A DNA stretch of 16,764 nucleotides from SZUA-22 sp039714835 (GTDB lineage: Bacteria > Bacteroidota > Ignavibacteria > Ignavibacteriales > Melioribacteraceae). The notes under the pieces are model-generated. The model had not been told where the DNA came from, did not search any database, and saw only the letters and a program-made list of their open reading frames with translations. The translations under genes were made by a program, and so were the position numbers. Positions 1-9,079 of this stretch are shown one piece after another; within the stretch, counting starts at the first letter, position 1; every line of letters starts with the position of its first letter. The stretch lies in NCBI GenBank assembly GCA_039714835.1, contig JBDLIN010000065.1:1-16764 (forward strand), read 5' to 3'.

Positions 1-161
1 TCATCATCATTTCGACCAGATTCTTCTAAAGCCAGTTTAACCAATCGCTCTGTTGAAATGTCAATATCTAAAAAAAGTGCTTTTTTCTCTTTCGCAAGTT
101 TTTTCCCGTACGTAGTTTTCCCAGAGGCCGGACTGCCGCATATTATAAAAGCTTTATACAT
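1..161 (-). CDS. P-loop kinase / AAA-type ATPase, N-terminal fragment
   Basis: Only the first 53 codons are present; the gene runs off the left edge of the window. Reading from the ATG at 159-161, the protein opens with a short beta strand (YKAFIIC) followed by a Walker A loop GSPASGKT at residues 9-16, with Lys15 and Thr16 as the expected nucleotide phosphate contacts. A second strand follows that ends in LDID (about residues 34-37), as in small P-loop kinases and zeta-toxin/polynucleotide-kinase-like ATPases (the AAA_33-like group). The phosphoryl acceptor cannot be told from this fragment. No good Shine-Dalgarno sequence precedes the ATG. It lies downstream of pbpC on the same strand with a gap of about 110 bases, so it may or may not be co-transcribed. 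The nucleotide-binding assignment is strong; the specific family is tentative. Confidence 0.75.
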   Translation of the reverse strand, partial: MYKAFIICGSPASGKTTYGKKLAKEKKALFLDIDISTERLVKLALEESGRNDD

Positions 162-242
162 ATATTAAATTCAAAATAAATTTCACTAAAAATAATTATC
201 AATAAAGGTATCAAAAGAAACTTTTTCGTTTTATCAATCCTT

Positions 243-257
243 TCTAAGTCACTTAGA
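243..257. repeat. 15-bp dyad just downstream of pbpC
   Basis: TCTAAGT-C-ACTTAGA is a perfect inverted repeat with 7-base arms around one base, 15 bases beyond the pbpC stop codon and about 80 bases before the start of the kinase-like gene. It is not GC-rich and is not followed by a T-run on the minus strand, so it does not look like an intrinsic terminator. It could be a protein-binding site for the next gene, or chance. Confidence 0.35.
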
Positions 258-272
258 CCTTAAATATAACAA

Positions 273-2618
273 CTAGTTCGAAGCAATTCCAATATTGATC
301 CTACGAGAATCGCTCCTACCATGATCATCCACCACACCAATCTGAAAAACTCCCGGTTTCAGTGACCAGTATTGTGTTAGGTTTGGATTGGCTTTACCAA
401 TATATTTTTCATCTACAAACCAATATACTTCTTTCACATCAGCATCAAATATTCCTTTTAGCGGAAGATTATTAAAAGTATCTTCACCCTGTTGAAGCAT
501 GTATTTTGTATCTTTTAATGGTGAAACAATTTCAGGGGAAGTGCCTGTTGCTGATATCATTTCGAAGTTTTCTTTTGGATCAAACGGTGGCGGAACTTTT
601 CTTGGAATACCTGCTCTTCGAAATAATAATAATAAATCAGTTGGCCAAAATTCATAAACCTCTTTTTTAATATGTTTTCCCTTCTTCTTGAATGTTCTGT
701 AGCCCGTTCTACTATCGACATAAATCTCTCTACATATTTCACATTTTGTTATTGGGGATTTTCCTGGGATATAAAGTGTCGGTACTTTACGAGAACAATG
801 CGGATGAGCTATTTGTCCGGAAACATCACAAATATCGGTACGAACAATTGTTGGTAGTAAATTTTCTAATTCATCATATTCTTCAGGACTTCCTATTTCT
901 GGTAGAATTGAATCTATTATTTCAAACATAAGGGGTGTAGCAAGATACCGCCCATTAAATGAAGGATTTCCATAACCATTGAAATTCCCCAACCAGACCG
1001 CCAAAATATAGTGATCGAATATCCCTATTGACCAGCTGTCTTTAAATCCAATTGATGTACCGGTTTTATATGCAACCGGTTTTTTTTCATAATTATTAAC
1101 CGGAACTTGTAATGCTGATGGTTTAGGATTTTTTCTGAGTATCCTTTTAATAAGAAAACATACTTCTTCGCTAAGAAGTTCTTTTTGTTTATCCAACAAT
1201 TTGCTTTCAGCATCAAATGAATCTATTATTTTTCTATAACTGCCGTTGTTGGCAAGAATTCCGTAAAATTCCACTAATTCTTCCATACTAAATTCTGCAC
1301 TACCTAAAACAATAGATAGACCATAATGAATTTTACTTTTCAAATCTCCTGCACCAGTTTTATAAAGAAAATCATATAAGTCTCGCTCTTTTAGACGTGA
1401 TGCTAATGATACTGCTGGGATATTTCTGCTAGTAACCAGTGCTTTCCATGCTTTCATTGGCCCTTTAAAATCACGCTCATAATTATCCGGTGAATACTCC
1501 GAGAAACTGGTTGGTGCATCTTTTAACATGGTCATCGGATGGATCAATCCCTGCTCCATCGCTAAAGCATAAACAAAGGGTTTTAAAGTTGAACCGGGAG
1601 ATCTTCTAGCTTTTGTTCCATTAACTTGTCCTTCAATTTCATCGTTATAAAAATCTGCTGAACCTAAACTTGCAAGTATCTGCATATTATCAGAATCTAC
1701 CAAAAGAACAGCAGCATTCTTAACACCTAATATTGTTTTTCGCTGAATATATCTTTTCGTTAAACTTGAAATAATATTCTGTAATTTTAAATCAAGAGTA
1801 CCATGAATTTTTTGCTCATCTTTATATTTTTCAAGTAAAGAGACTGAATAATGTGGCGCATTAAATGGAACATGATACTGTACATTTATAGGCATATCTA
1901 TATGTACTGAATTATTGATATGTTCTGAATGTTCCTTAATCCATAATTTATAAAGTCTTTTGCGTGCATCCACTAAGTTATTATTAACTGTTTGAGCTTT
2001 CGGGTGATACGACGATGGATTTTGAGGTAAGACGCTTAGAAATAGCGCTTCATGTAGAGTCAGGTCAATTAAATTCTTAGAAAAAAAAATCTGAGAAGCG
2101 GCAGCAAATCCTTCTATATTTCCACCACAAGGTGCAATATTTAAGTATGCTTCAAGAATATCATTTTTTGAATAATACAGTTCAAAATATAAGGCATAAA
2201 ATATTTGCTTGGTCTTTCCCCATATAGTTTTGGTTTTGAGATTGTAGAGAAGCCTAGCAAGCTGCATTGTAATGGTTGAACCGCCTATTTTCCTCTGTCC
2301 GTGGATATAGGTCTGATAAAATGCATTAAATAGTGAAATGGGATTTACACCGGGATGATAATAAAAATATTTATCTTCTTTAAGCAGAATAGTTTCTTTA
2401 ATTAATGATCCGGCAGAATTGAGGTGTGTATAGATTCTATACTTTTCATCTTCTGAAAGTGTGATCCTTAACACTTCCCCATTACGATCAGATACAATCT
2501 GTGAAAAACCTTTTTCATTAAGTATTTCACCGGTTGGTTTAAATACGAAATATATTATTAGTAAAAAAAGGCAACCCCCAGATACATAAAGAAGGGGGCG
2601 CTTAAATTTATTCAACAA
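273..2618 (-). CDS. pbpC: penicillin-binding protein 1C (bifunctional peptidoglycan glycosyltransferase/transpeptidase)
   Basis: Class A PBP of the 1C type, which polymerises lipid II and cross-links peptidoglycan in the periplasm. Numbered from the TTG at 2618 (781 aa): one membrane helix at about 7-27; a GT51 domain with catalytic Glu81 in the KEDKYF motif and GGSTITMQLAR at 112-122; a transpeptidase domain with STLK (Ser343 nucleophile, Lys346), SRN at 397-399 and KTG at 518-520; four cysteines (597, 608, 626, 629) as in other PBP1C proteins; and a C-terminal PBP1C beta domain from about 690 to the end. All catalytic motifs are intact. Start choice: the frame stays open to an ATG at 2675 (800 aa), but that ATG and the one at 2645 lack ribosome sites. 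AGGAG at 2626-2630 sits 4, 7 and 10 bases before three TTG codons at 2621, 2618 and 2615. The gene overlaps the end of the macroglobulin gene, so translation is probably coupled. Confidence 0.93.
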   Translation of the reverse strand: MLNKFKRPLLYVSGGCLFLLIIYFVFKPTGEILNEKGFSQIVSDRNGEVLRITLSEDEKYRIYTHLNSAGSLIKETILLKEDKYFYYHPGVNPISLFNAFYQTYIHGQRKIGGSTITMQLARLLYNLKTKTIWGKTKQIFYALYFELYYSKNDILEAYLNIAPCGGNIEGFAAASQIFFSKNLIDLTLHEALFLSVLPQNPSSYHPKAQTVNNNLVDARKRLYKLWIKEHSEHINNSVHIDMPINVQYHVPFNAPHYSVSLLEKYKDEQKIHGTLDLKLQNIISSLTKRYIQRKTILGVKNAAVLLVDSDNMQILASLGSADFYNDEIEGQVNGTKARRSPGSTLKPFVYALAMEQGLIHPMTMLKDAPTSFSEYSPDNYERDFKGPMKAWKALVTSRNIPAVSLASRLKERDLYDFLYKTGAGDLKSKIHYGLSIVLGSAEFSMEELVEFYGILANNGSYRKIIDSFDAESKLLDKQKELLSEEVCFLIKRILRKNPKPSALQVPVNNYEKKPVAYKTGTSIGFKDSWSIGIFDHYILAVWLGNFNGYGNPSFNGRYLATPLMFEIIDSILPEIGSPEEYDELENLLPTIVRTDICDVSGQIAHPHCSRKVPTLYIPGKSPITKCEICREIYVDSRTGYRTFKKKGKHIKKEVYEFWPTDLLLLFRRAGIPRKVPPPFDPKENFEMISATGTSPEIVSPLKDTKYMLQQGEDTFNNLPLKGIFDADVKEVYWFVDEKYIGKANPNLTQYWSLKPGVFQIGVVDDHGRSDSRRINIGIASN

Positions 2619-5600
2619 CAATTGGCTCCTGTGGTGAAAATCCATAGATTGTTTTATCGTACATTGATTCAGCATATATTGGAGGAACAGTAAACGAACC
2701 TTTATTTATAGCTCTAACCTTATATATAAATTCAGAAACACTTGGTCTAACAGTACCATAAACAACCAATCTATCTTCACGGATATCTGTATGATCCGGA
2801 TTCCATGTCCCGCTCAAATTTTTGCGAACAGAAGTTGGTACAGCTTCAAGTCCCGCCGGAAGTAAATCAACGATAGCAATATTGTAAAGATTTTTATCAT
2901 TTAAACTTCTGAATTTAAGATGTACTTCTACTTCATCACCTAGTGAAACTTTATTCACTACATTACCATCTTCATCAGTAAACTCACGGAAGATCTCAAT
3001 ACCGTTAGCTACTCGTTTCTCCGGAAGTGAAGTATCAAATCCACCTTGAACTACTTGGTAATACAGATGGAAATCTTCCTTATTTGTTATTTCTAATTTT
3101 TCAGAATGTTCGGAAAAGTCAACTGTCAGGAATTGACCAGATGGCAATAGCAGCATTTCTTCCGATTTATCATGCAAGATTTGTTTAACCAAAACTTCTC
3201 CAGCTTTGGGCTCTCCTGCAGCCTTCGAATATGCGGTTAAAGCCATAATCGTATAGGATGAAGTGATTGTGTTATAATATCTGTTTTTAAGGAAAGAAGC
3301 CAATTCACTGATGATACCTGCGGAAACATCCTCCAACATTTCTGGTGAATGTTCAGATAACAGATACAGCAATTGTGCATTCTGAATAAAGTCATTGTAA
3401 AAATGCCATGATGAATGTGTTTTCATTGGTTTTTCAATAACCTGATCAAAGATTGAGTTTGCCTCTCCGTTTTGTTTCATAATTTTGTATGATCCAGCTA
3501 AATAAGCACCCGTTAATTCTTCTTCCCAATTGTATTTTATTTTTTCTAAACTTTTTCTTAGGGTAGCAATATAATTTGTAGTTATAATTTCATTCTGCGT
3601 AAGGATATAAATAGCATAAGCCTGAATACGCAAATCTTTCAGCTTTTTTCTCTTCTCCCCAGCAATACTTTTTAAAGCAGAGATCGCATTATTATAAAGA
3701 TTTTCTGATACATAGTAGCCAGCCTTTTTACATTCAGTTATAAATTGCATACCATAAACAGTAATAAAATCAGAAGTATGTGAATTAGCTGCCCAGATAC
3801 CAAATTTACCATCTGTATTTTGCCTTGCCTGTAACACCTTTAAGGCATATTTTACTTTTTCTGATGCTTTATTAGGCTTTATTCCGAAACCTGTAACTTC
3901 ATTTAGATAAAGATATGGGAAAGCTTGACTAACCACTTGCTCTGAGCAGCCATATGGAAATCTGTCGAGATAAGTTACCAATCCCTTAGATAATCCCAAA
4001 GGTAGAAAAGATACGGAAGTATTCAATACACGATAATCTTTATATAACTGCCGCGGTGTTTCAACTTCTATATCATCGTTCTGCAATACTCCAGTAGTTA
4101 TACGAGTTTGATATGGTACTGCAGGTCGAACACTTAAATAAGATTTTAATTTAGCAGTCTCCTTTTTACCGGTAGCACTAAAAGTCAATTCTGCACTTCC
4201 AGGTAAATTATTCGCTTTTACACTAAATGTTAACGTAGTATCACCATCTTCATCAATAAATAATTTTCTATTCTTATTATATACTTTTAGATGTGGAGTA
4301 CTTGTTACAGAGAGATTCACTTGTGATTTCTTGCCAGATCCGGCAACACTATTTGTAACTGTAACCGTTACAAGGAATGAATCTTGGGGAGCAGCAAACA
4401 TCGGAACATTAGGACTAATTATATAAGGATTTTTAACAATCGCCTTTTCTTCATATGTACCAATTGCATCTTGAGAAACAACAACAGCCATCACACGTAG
4501 AGTTCCATTAAAATAGTCAGGCACTGTGTAATTCAAGGTACGCTCTTTTCCATCACTATTTAAAAGACCTGACCAATAAACAACCGGCTTATGTTGTTTT
4601 CGTTTGAATGGATTCAGATTTTTTGAAATATCATCAAACCCTGTACCTCCACCAGTTGCAGAATTTAATTGAAATAATTTGAATTCGGGAAGAATCAAAT
4701 CAAGTAATTGTGAGGTTTTTACTTCAAGAGCACGTTTTTTAAAGAAATGTTCAAGCGGATCTGGTGTATTATATCCTGCCACTTGCAGAATTCCCTCATC
4801 AACCGCAAAGATAGCAATTCTACCAGGTTGGGAAGTTTTATATTTAATTGGGAACACCTTACCAGAGCGTGCTTTATCAGGAATATCGATTGATATTGAA
4901 TTCATCCTGTTCTTCTTGCTAACTGAGAAAGGTGCGATACCATAACTCAATGGACTCATGTAAATCTCTTTAGAATCAGTTGCTCGTACAAAGGAAACAT
5001 TGATATAACCGTTTCCTTCAAGTTCACGAGGCAATCTGATTTTTTTTATAAAAGAGTTACTTTGGCTTTTAAACCATTGTGATGCATAAATTTTATCGCG
5101 CTCAATTGTTATTAAACCGGCTCCCTTGTAAGGTGCCTTCACATATATTTCTATTTCTTCGCCAGGCTTATAATCTTTTTTGTTAAGCTTAATTTCAAGT
5201 TCAGCAGTTTTATCCAACGAACGTGTTATATTACCTTTACCGACAACTGAAAATAAAATTCTCGAAAACTGAATCCCCTCTGAATTCTGAATCAACAATT
5301 CATATTCACCAGGCTCATTTGTAGGTAGTGTATAATCGAGACCATTTGCAGAAATGCTTTTTTCAGTTTTTGATACAAATACTTTTTTAGGTGCTGATTT
5401 ATAAGCAAAGGTTTCATTTGGTAATTTTGTAAGAACAGATACATGTTGAATTTGGTTAAGTATAAACTCTACTTTTGAAACTGCTATCTTTTTTAATTCC
5501 GGATTGATTGCTATTACTTTCAACTTACGTTCAGAGTTTTTATAAATATAGTTCAGATCACCGTTGGCTTTTGTCCCAAGTAAATACGATAAAGGTGAAA

Positions 5601-8361
5601 CTAAAATTCTTGATTCGGTAGACACATTTCTACCTCCCTCCTTTTCGAAACCGTCCGCCCAAAATGAGAGTGTATAGGTAGCATCCTCAAATCTTGTAAG
5701 ATTAAAATCGAAAAATGCTTTACCCTCTTTGTCAGTAGTTTTCTCTGGTAATGTTTCTGTAAAAGATTTTCCCGTTGTTAACGGATCATTAAACATAAAA
5801 TCCTTATACTGTTTAAACCACATCCTTCCAGGTGAAAGTGACATTTTTGCTACAATCCTATTCCCTCTTGCGGGTGATCCGAACAGATTATTTAGTGTTA
5901 CTTGTCCAGTCAAATTATCTGGTGAAACCCAAGCGAGATCTGAAACACCCGGGAAATTACTTGCAATAGCTAAACGGTCTGGTAGAAATTCTTCAACTTT
6001 AATAGTTGTTGATCCAATGTTTTTATAACGTCGATTTTTTCTAATCGTATAAAGGTTAATTTGATAAGTACCAGTTGGTGAAGAGCTTTCTGTTCTATAA
6101 TTCAATTCATCAAAACCACTTGGTGAGAGTTTATACTTTTTCTTATAAATCTCAACTCCCCTTGAATCAATAATAGCTGCTTCAAGAGGTGTTCCAGCTA
6201 AAGTCTTACTCCAATCTCCTCTTTTAACAATCATTCCAATGTTAAATTCATCCCCTGGACGGTAAATGCCGCGTTCAGAAAAGAGATAACTATTAATTTT
6301 ACTTGGATGCGTTGCGCCATATACTCCTCCTACATCAAATCTTGAATAATTAAGCCACCTGCCAGGTGCCTCAACCGGCAAAAATGAGAGATCATTTCCT
6401 TTGGAAATAATATAAACTGTAGCAGTTTTTTCTCTTTTAAAACTCCTTAAAGAAGGTAAGCTAACACGACCATTTATATCAGTGTATGAAGAAAGGATAG
6501 GGATACCATTCTTTCCCAGTACCTGAACTTTTGCATTCCCTACCGGCAATCCTGTAGAAGTAGATTGTACAAAAAGATCATGAGTATCATCACTTCCGTC
6601 TTTAACAAGAACTCCTAAATCACTTATCATTATCAGACGTTTATCACCGAGTGATTTTACTCTTTTGTGTTTTCTGTCATATTCTCTAATTTCAAAAAAG
6701 AAAACGCCATTTTTTACTCTACCACCAGCATCAGGTTTTAAATATTTTGAAAAATTGAAAGAAAAATAGTTCGCTTCTCCTGGTTCTCCTACATGCAGGG
6801 ATCTTTCTTCATAATAGTTTTCAACAAAATTATCTTCATCGAAGTAATAGTTTCTGAATTCTATATTTTTCAAATCGCCATATGATTGAGTAATTAAGTG
6901 ATTTAGTTGATCCGGCTGAACTCTACCGATACGGAATTGTATATCTTCAACACCTTGTGATACTAAGGATACTTTTTTCTCTCCAGTTGAAGAAAGGATA
7001 ATTCCATCATGCATTATTTCAAGCTGTTTTGGGTAGTTAGCAATCCTTATTATTCTATCATAATCTAAAGAGAGATTATATTTACCGTAGAAAGGGGTTC
7101 CTTTTTTCAGTTTTACATAAATGTATTTTCCCGGTTCAACATTTATTTTAAAACTGTTCATGGATTCATATTCAAGTTCTGTTTCAACTGGTGTCAGTGC
7201 TGCTTTTGTGGAGTGTTTAATTACTTCAGGGCCTACCATTGCCGGATCCGACCATCTATAATCCTCAATTCTACTTGAACCGAATGTTTTAGGTTTGTCT
7301 TTTGGTAAAATCCAGACTTCCATATTTTTTTTCAAATCTTCTGATCTAGCTTTCCCTTTAGAATTAATAACAAGTATTTGTTCAAGTTTGTAGTCATCAT
7401 TTCTAACAAGTGTCTGTGAGACTGAACCGATTTTAATAAAATTTGTTATTCCTGGAACAGTTACTTTTGAAGAAATTTCTACGAAACTTTTATTCCCATT
7501 TAATGAAGTTTCAACTCTTTCTTTGATGGTTAGTTGCATAGTTACATCATCATCCGGCATCGGTAAACCTTCTGAAAGGATATATGCCTCTCCGAAAAAA
7601 TCATCATATGTAACTTTCACGGTATAATTGCGATCCTTAAAATTTTCAATATCTTCATCAATTTTATATGGACGAAGGGTTATTTTATTTATAAATGATT
7701 CAGGTTTAACAGGATGGGAAAATTTCACAGTTGCTGCAATTTGTTTCAAATCTTCATTAACAGGATCAATATAAAATTCATTTGAGATAATAGTCAAATT
7801 AAATGAGGGTGTCTTTATTGTACCTTCATATTCTTTTAACAATATATGCGGAGGAAAAAGATTTTCGTTCATTTTTATAGTATACTCTGTACCGGCTGGC
7901 CAATCACTTGCAGGAGTAAATTGAAGATGATCATCCTTAATCCATTTCCATTCACCAGGCATATGAGGATTTATTTCTATCCCTGTAGAAATTTCCTTTT
8001 GAACATCCTCAAGTCTTGCCGCAGAACCATTAAATCTTACATTTATAGGATCAGGGATTGCATTCTTTTCTAATAGAGTTAAACCAGGAGCTTCAAATGT
8101 TACTGCAAGTTTTTTTGGTTCCGGTTGATATGATTGCCAAATTTTGTAGCTAAAAAATATTACTAGTAAAATAATTGTAGCAATTAAAATACCTTTAGTA
8201 GCTTTTGGTTTTTCAGCAGAGAACTTATTGAATTTTTTAACTGCAAGATGAAATATTTTTTTTATCCATTGCCAAATAATTATGATAAATTTAGGTGGAT
8301 GGTAAGTAAAAGAACCAAAAATTGACCGAAGTACACTTGCAAATTTTTTTAAAATATCCAT
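2608..8361 (-). CDS. bacterial alpha-2-macroglobulin (thioester protease trap), membrane-anchored
   Basis: Large periplasmic alpha-2-macroglobulin of the type paired with PBP1C (like Escherichia coli YfhM). Family members trap proteases through a bait region and a reactive thioester. Numbered from the ATG at 8361 (1917 aa): a basic N-terminus; a single hydrophobic helix at about 57-73 with no lipobox; successive macroglobulin beta domains, with the MG-type YRPG motif at 700-703; an AVDEGIL motif around Asp1188; and the thioester motif CSEQ at 1472-1475 in the context FPYGCSEQ, followed by an alpha-helical thioester domain. The C-terminus (AESMYD near the end) resembles the MG10 domain. It is longer than YfhM (about 1650 aa). 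Start choice: GGAG abuts the ATG at 8367 directly but lies 6 bases before the ATG at 8361, so the latter is preferred. The thioester is intact, so trapping activity is likely. The anchor appears to be a transmembrane helix instead of a lipid, by inspection only. Confidence 0.93.
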   Translation of the reverse strand: MDILKKFASVLRSIFGSFTYHPPKFIIIIWQWIKKIFHLAVKKFNKFSAEKPKATKGILIATIILLVIFFSYKIWQSYQPEPKKLAVTFEAPGLTLLEKNAIPDPINVRFNGSAARLEDVQKEISTGIEINPHMPGEWKWIKDDHLQFTPASDWPAGTEYTIKMNENLFPPHILLKEYEGTIKTPSFNLTIISNEFYIDPVNEDLKQIAATVKFSHPVKPESFINKITLRPYKIDEDIENFKDRNYTVKVTYDDFFGEAYILSEGLPMPDDDVTMQLTIKERVETSLNGNKSFVEISSKVTVPGITNFIKIGSVSQTLVRNDDYKLEQILVINSKGKARSEDLKKNMEVWILPKDKPKTFGSSRIEDYRWSDPAMVGPEVIKHSTKAALTPVETELEYESMNSFKINVEPGKYIYVKLKKGTPFYGKYNLSLDYDRIIRIANYPKQLEIMHDGIILSSTGEKKVSLVSQGVEDIQFRIGRVQPDQLNHLITQSYGDLKNIEFRNYYFDEDNFVENYYEERSLHVGEPGEANYFSFNFSKYLKPDAGGRVKNGVFFFEIREYDRKHKRVKSLGDKRLIMISDLGVLVKDGSDDTHDLFVQSTSTGLPVGNAKVQVLGKNGIPILSSYTDINGRVSLPSLRSFKREKTATVYIISKGNDLSFLPVEAPGRWLNYSRFDVGGVYGATHPSKINSYLFSERGIYRPGDEFNIGMIVKRGDWSKTLAGTPLEAAIIDSRGVEIYKKKYKLSPSGFDELNYRTESSSPTGTYQINLYTIRKNRRYKNIGSTTIKVEEFLPDRLAIASNFPGVSDLAWVSPDNLTGQVTLNNLFGSPARGNRIVAKMSLSPGRMWFKQYKDFMFNDPLTTGKSFTETLPEKTTDKEGKAFFDFNLTRFEDATYTLSFWADGFEKEGGRNVSTESRILVSPLSYLLGTKANGDLNYIYKNSERKLKVIAINPELKKIAVSKVEFILNQIQHVSVLTKLPNETFAYKSAPKKVFVSKTEKSISANGLDYTLPTNEPGEYELLIQNSEGIQFSRILFSVVGKGNITRSLDKTAELEIKLNKKDYKPGEEIEIYVKAPYKGAGLITIERDKIYASQWFKSQSNSFIKKIRLPRELEGNGYINVSFVRATDSKEIYMSPLSYGIAPFSVSKKNRMNSISIDIPDKARSGKVFPIKYKTSQPGRIAIFAVDEGILQVAGYNTPDPLEHFFKKRALEVKTSQLLDLILPEFKLFQLNSATGGGTGFDDISKNLNPFKRKQHKPVVYWSGLLNSDGKERTLNYTVPDYFNGTLRVMAVVVSQDAIGTYEEKAIVKNPYIISPNVPMFAAPQDSFLVTVTVTNSVAGSGKKSQVNLSVTSTPHLKVYNKNRKLFIDEDGDTTLTFSVKANNLPGSAELTFSATGKKETAKLKSYLSVRPAVPYQTRITTGVLQNDDIEVETPRQLYKDYRVLNTSVSFLPLGLSKGLVTYLDRFPYGCSEQVVSQAFPYLYLNEVTGFGIKPNKASEKVKYALKVLQARQNTDGKFGIWAANSHTSDFITVYGMQFITECKKAGYYVSENLYNNAISALKSIAGEKRKKLKDLRIQAYAIYILTQNEIITTNYIATLRKSLEKIKYNWEEELTGAYLAGSYKIMKQNGEANSIFDQVIEKPMKTHSSWHFYNDFIQNAQLLYLLSEHSPEMLEDVSAGIISELASFLKNRYYNTITSSYTIMALTAYSKAAGEPKAGEVLVKQILHDKSEEMLLLPSGQFLTVDFSEHSEKLEITNKEDFHLYYQVVQGGFDTSLPEKRVANGIEIFREFTDEDGNVVNKVSLGDEVEVHLKFRSLNDKNLYNIAIVDLLPAGLEAVPTSVRKNLSGTWNPDHTDIREDRLVVYGTVRPSVSEFIYKVRAINKGSFTVPPIYAESMYDKTIYGFSPQEPIVVE
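2613..2630 (-). promoter_or_regulatory. ribosome binding site and TTG start cluster for pbpC
   Basis: On the minus strand, AGGAG (2626-2630) precedes three consecutive TTG codons (2619-2621, 2616-2618, 2613-2615). All lie inside the last codons of the macroglobulin gene, whose TAA stop is at 2608-2610. The middle TTG has the most usual spacing (7 bases). The arrangement implies reinitiation or coupled translation of pbpC. Confidence 0.6.
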
Positions 8362-8503
8362 TCTCATCTCCGAATAATCTTAAATATTTAAGAACTGTTA
8401 AGTTGATATTTAATATAAACTATATTAAAAATACTAAATAAATATTCATATGTATAATGTATGATTCAATCAATAAAACCGAATAACCTAACAATTACCC
8501 TCC

Positions 8504-8546
8504 ATCTATAGATTGTAGATTTAACATTTGATGGATTTAAATCTAC
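8504..8546. repeat. cluster of ATCTA/TAGAT dyads between two genes
   Basis: Two nested symmetrical elements lie in the gap between the small membrane protein gene and the macroglobulin gene. ATCTATAGAT (8504-8513) is a perfect 10-bp palindrome. Beside it, GTAGATTTAA (8515-8524) pairs perfectly with TTAAATCTAC (8537-8546) across a 12-base loop. Together they give four copies of the ATCTA/TAGAT half-site in 43 bases. No T-run follows on the minus strand, so this is more like a binding-site cluster upstream of the macroglobulin-pbpC operon than a terminator. Its function is inferred from position only. The rest of 8368-8571 holds no gene. Confidence 0.45.
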
Positions 8547-8571
8547 CTATAACAACTGACTGTTGCAGTAA

Positions 8572-8964
8572 TTAATTTGATGATCTATTTTTGTAGTAAT
8601 TTATTAAAAGACCTATCACAGCCCCAATTATTCCGAATTTCACGTAGCCAAATGGGAATGCAATAAATATCATTCCTACCTCTTTTAGTGGTCCTTGAAA
8701 AACAGTAACTATCGAAAGAAAGGCTAACAATCCAATAGCTAATAATGAAGTTAAAACAAATGCTCCAAGAACTGCTGCTTGAACTTTTTGATGCTGCTTA
8801 GTTATGGTAAAAACAAATGCAAAAATAATAGCTCCTCCAGTGCACCACAAAGACATACCAATAAATTCTAAAATTGTTTCAGCATCTTTATGAACTGCAA
8901 TTATGCTTAAGCACCATTGTACTAAAACAGTTAACCATATAATTTTTTTAGTATTCATAATCAT
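8572..8964 (-). CDS. small four-helix membrane protein of unknown function
   Basis: I do not recognise the family. The protein (about 130 aa) is almost entirely hydrophobic, with predicted helices at about residues 8-24, 32-53, 61-89 and 97-123, separated by short polar loops, and a basic/polar tail ending in NYYKNRSSN. There is no signal-peptide cleavage site and no catalytic motif. The start is uncertain: a GTG at 8967, ATG at 8964 and ATG at 8958 are all in frame and none has a clear Shine-Dalgarno sequence. It lies upstream of the macroglobulin gene on the same strand with a gap of about 200 bases, and downstream of the toxin gene, so neither neighbour defines its role. The coding call rests on a long open frame with a coherent membrane-protein pattern. 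Confidence 0.65.
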   Translation of the reverse strand: MIMNTKKIIWLTVLVQWCLSIIAVHKDAETILEFIGMSLWCTGGAIIFAFVFTITKQHQKVQAAVLGAFVLTSLLAIGLLAFLSIVTVFQGPLKEVGMIFIAFPFGYVKFGIIGAVIGLLINYYKNRSSN

Positions 8965-9013
8965 CACATAAAATGGAGTTGCAAATAATCACTACCTAAA
9001 TTACCTGCACTCT

Positions 9014-9042
9014 TTTATAAGAACCTCCTGCCCAATTGACGA
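9014..9042 (-). promoter_or_regulatory. possible sigma-70-like promoter for the small membrane protein
   Basis: Minus-strand TCGTCA (9037-9042) and TATAAA (9014-9019) are separated by 17 bases and lie about 50 bases before the start codon. The -10 box is good and the -35 box is four of six. In such AT-rich DNA this is weak evidence, and some related phyla use different promoter sequences. Confidence 0.25.
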
Positions 9043-9079
9043 ATTTGTTCGTTTTATACAAATTGAGTTGCTAATAATG

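Noticed and set aside
9037..9053. Small hairpin ACGAA-TTTG-TTCGT followed by TTTT on the plus strand
   Set aside because: It would terminate plus-strand transcription, but no plus-strand gene lies before it. The stem is only 5 bp and competes with another pairing nearby.
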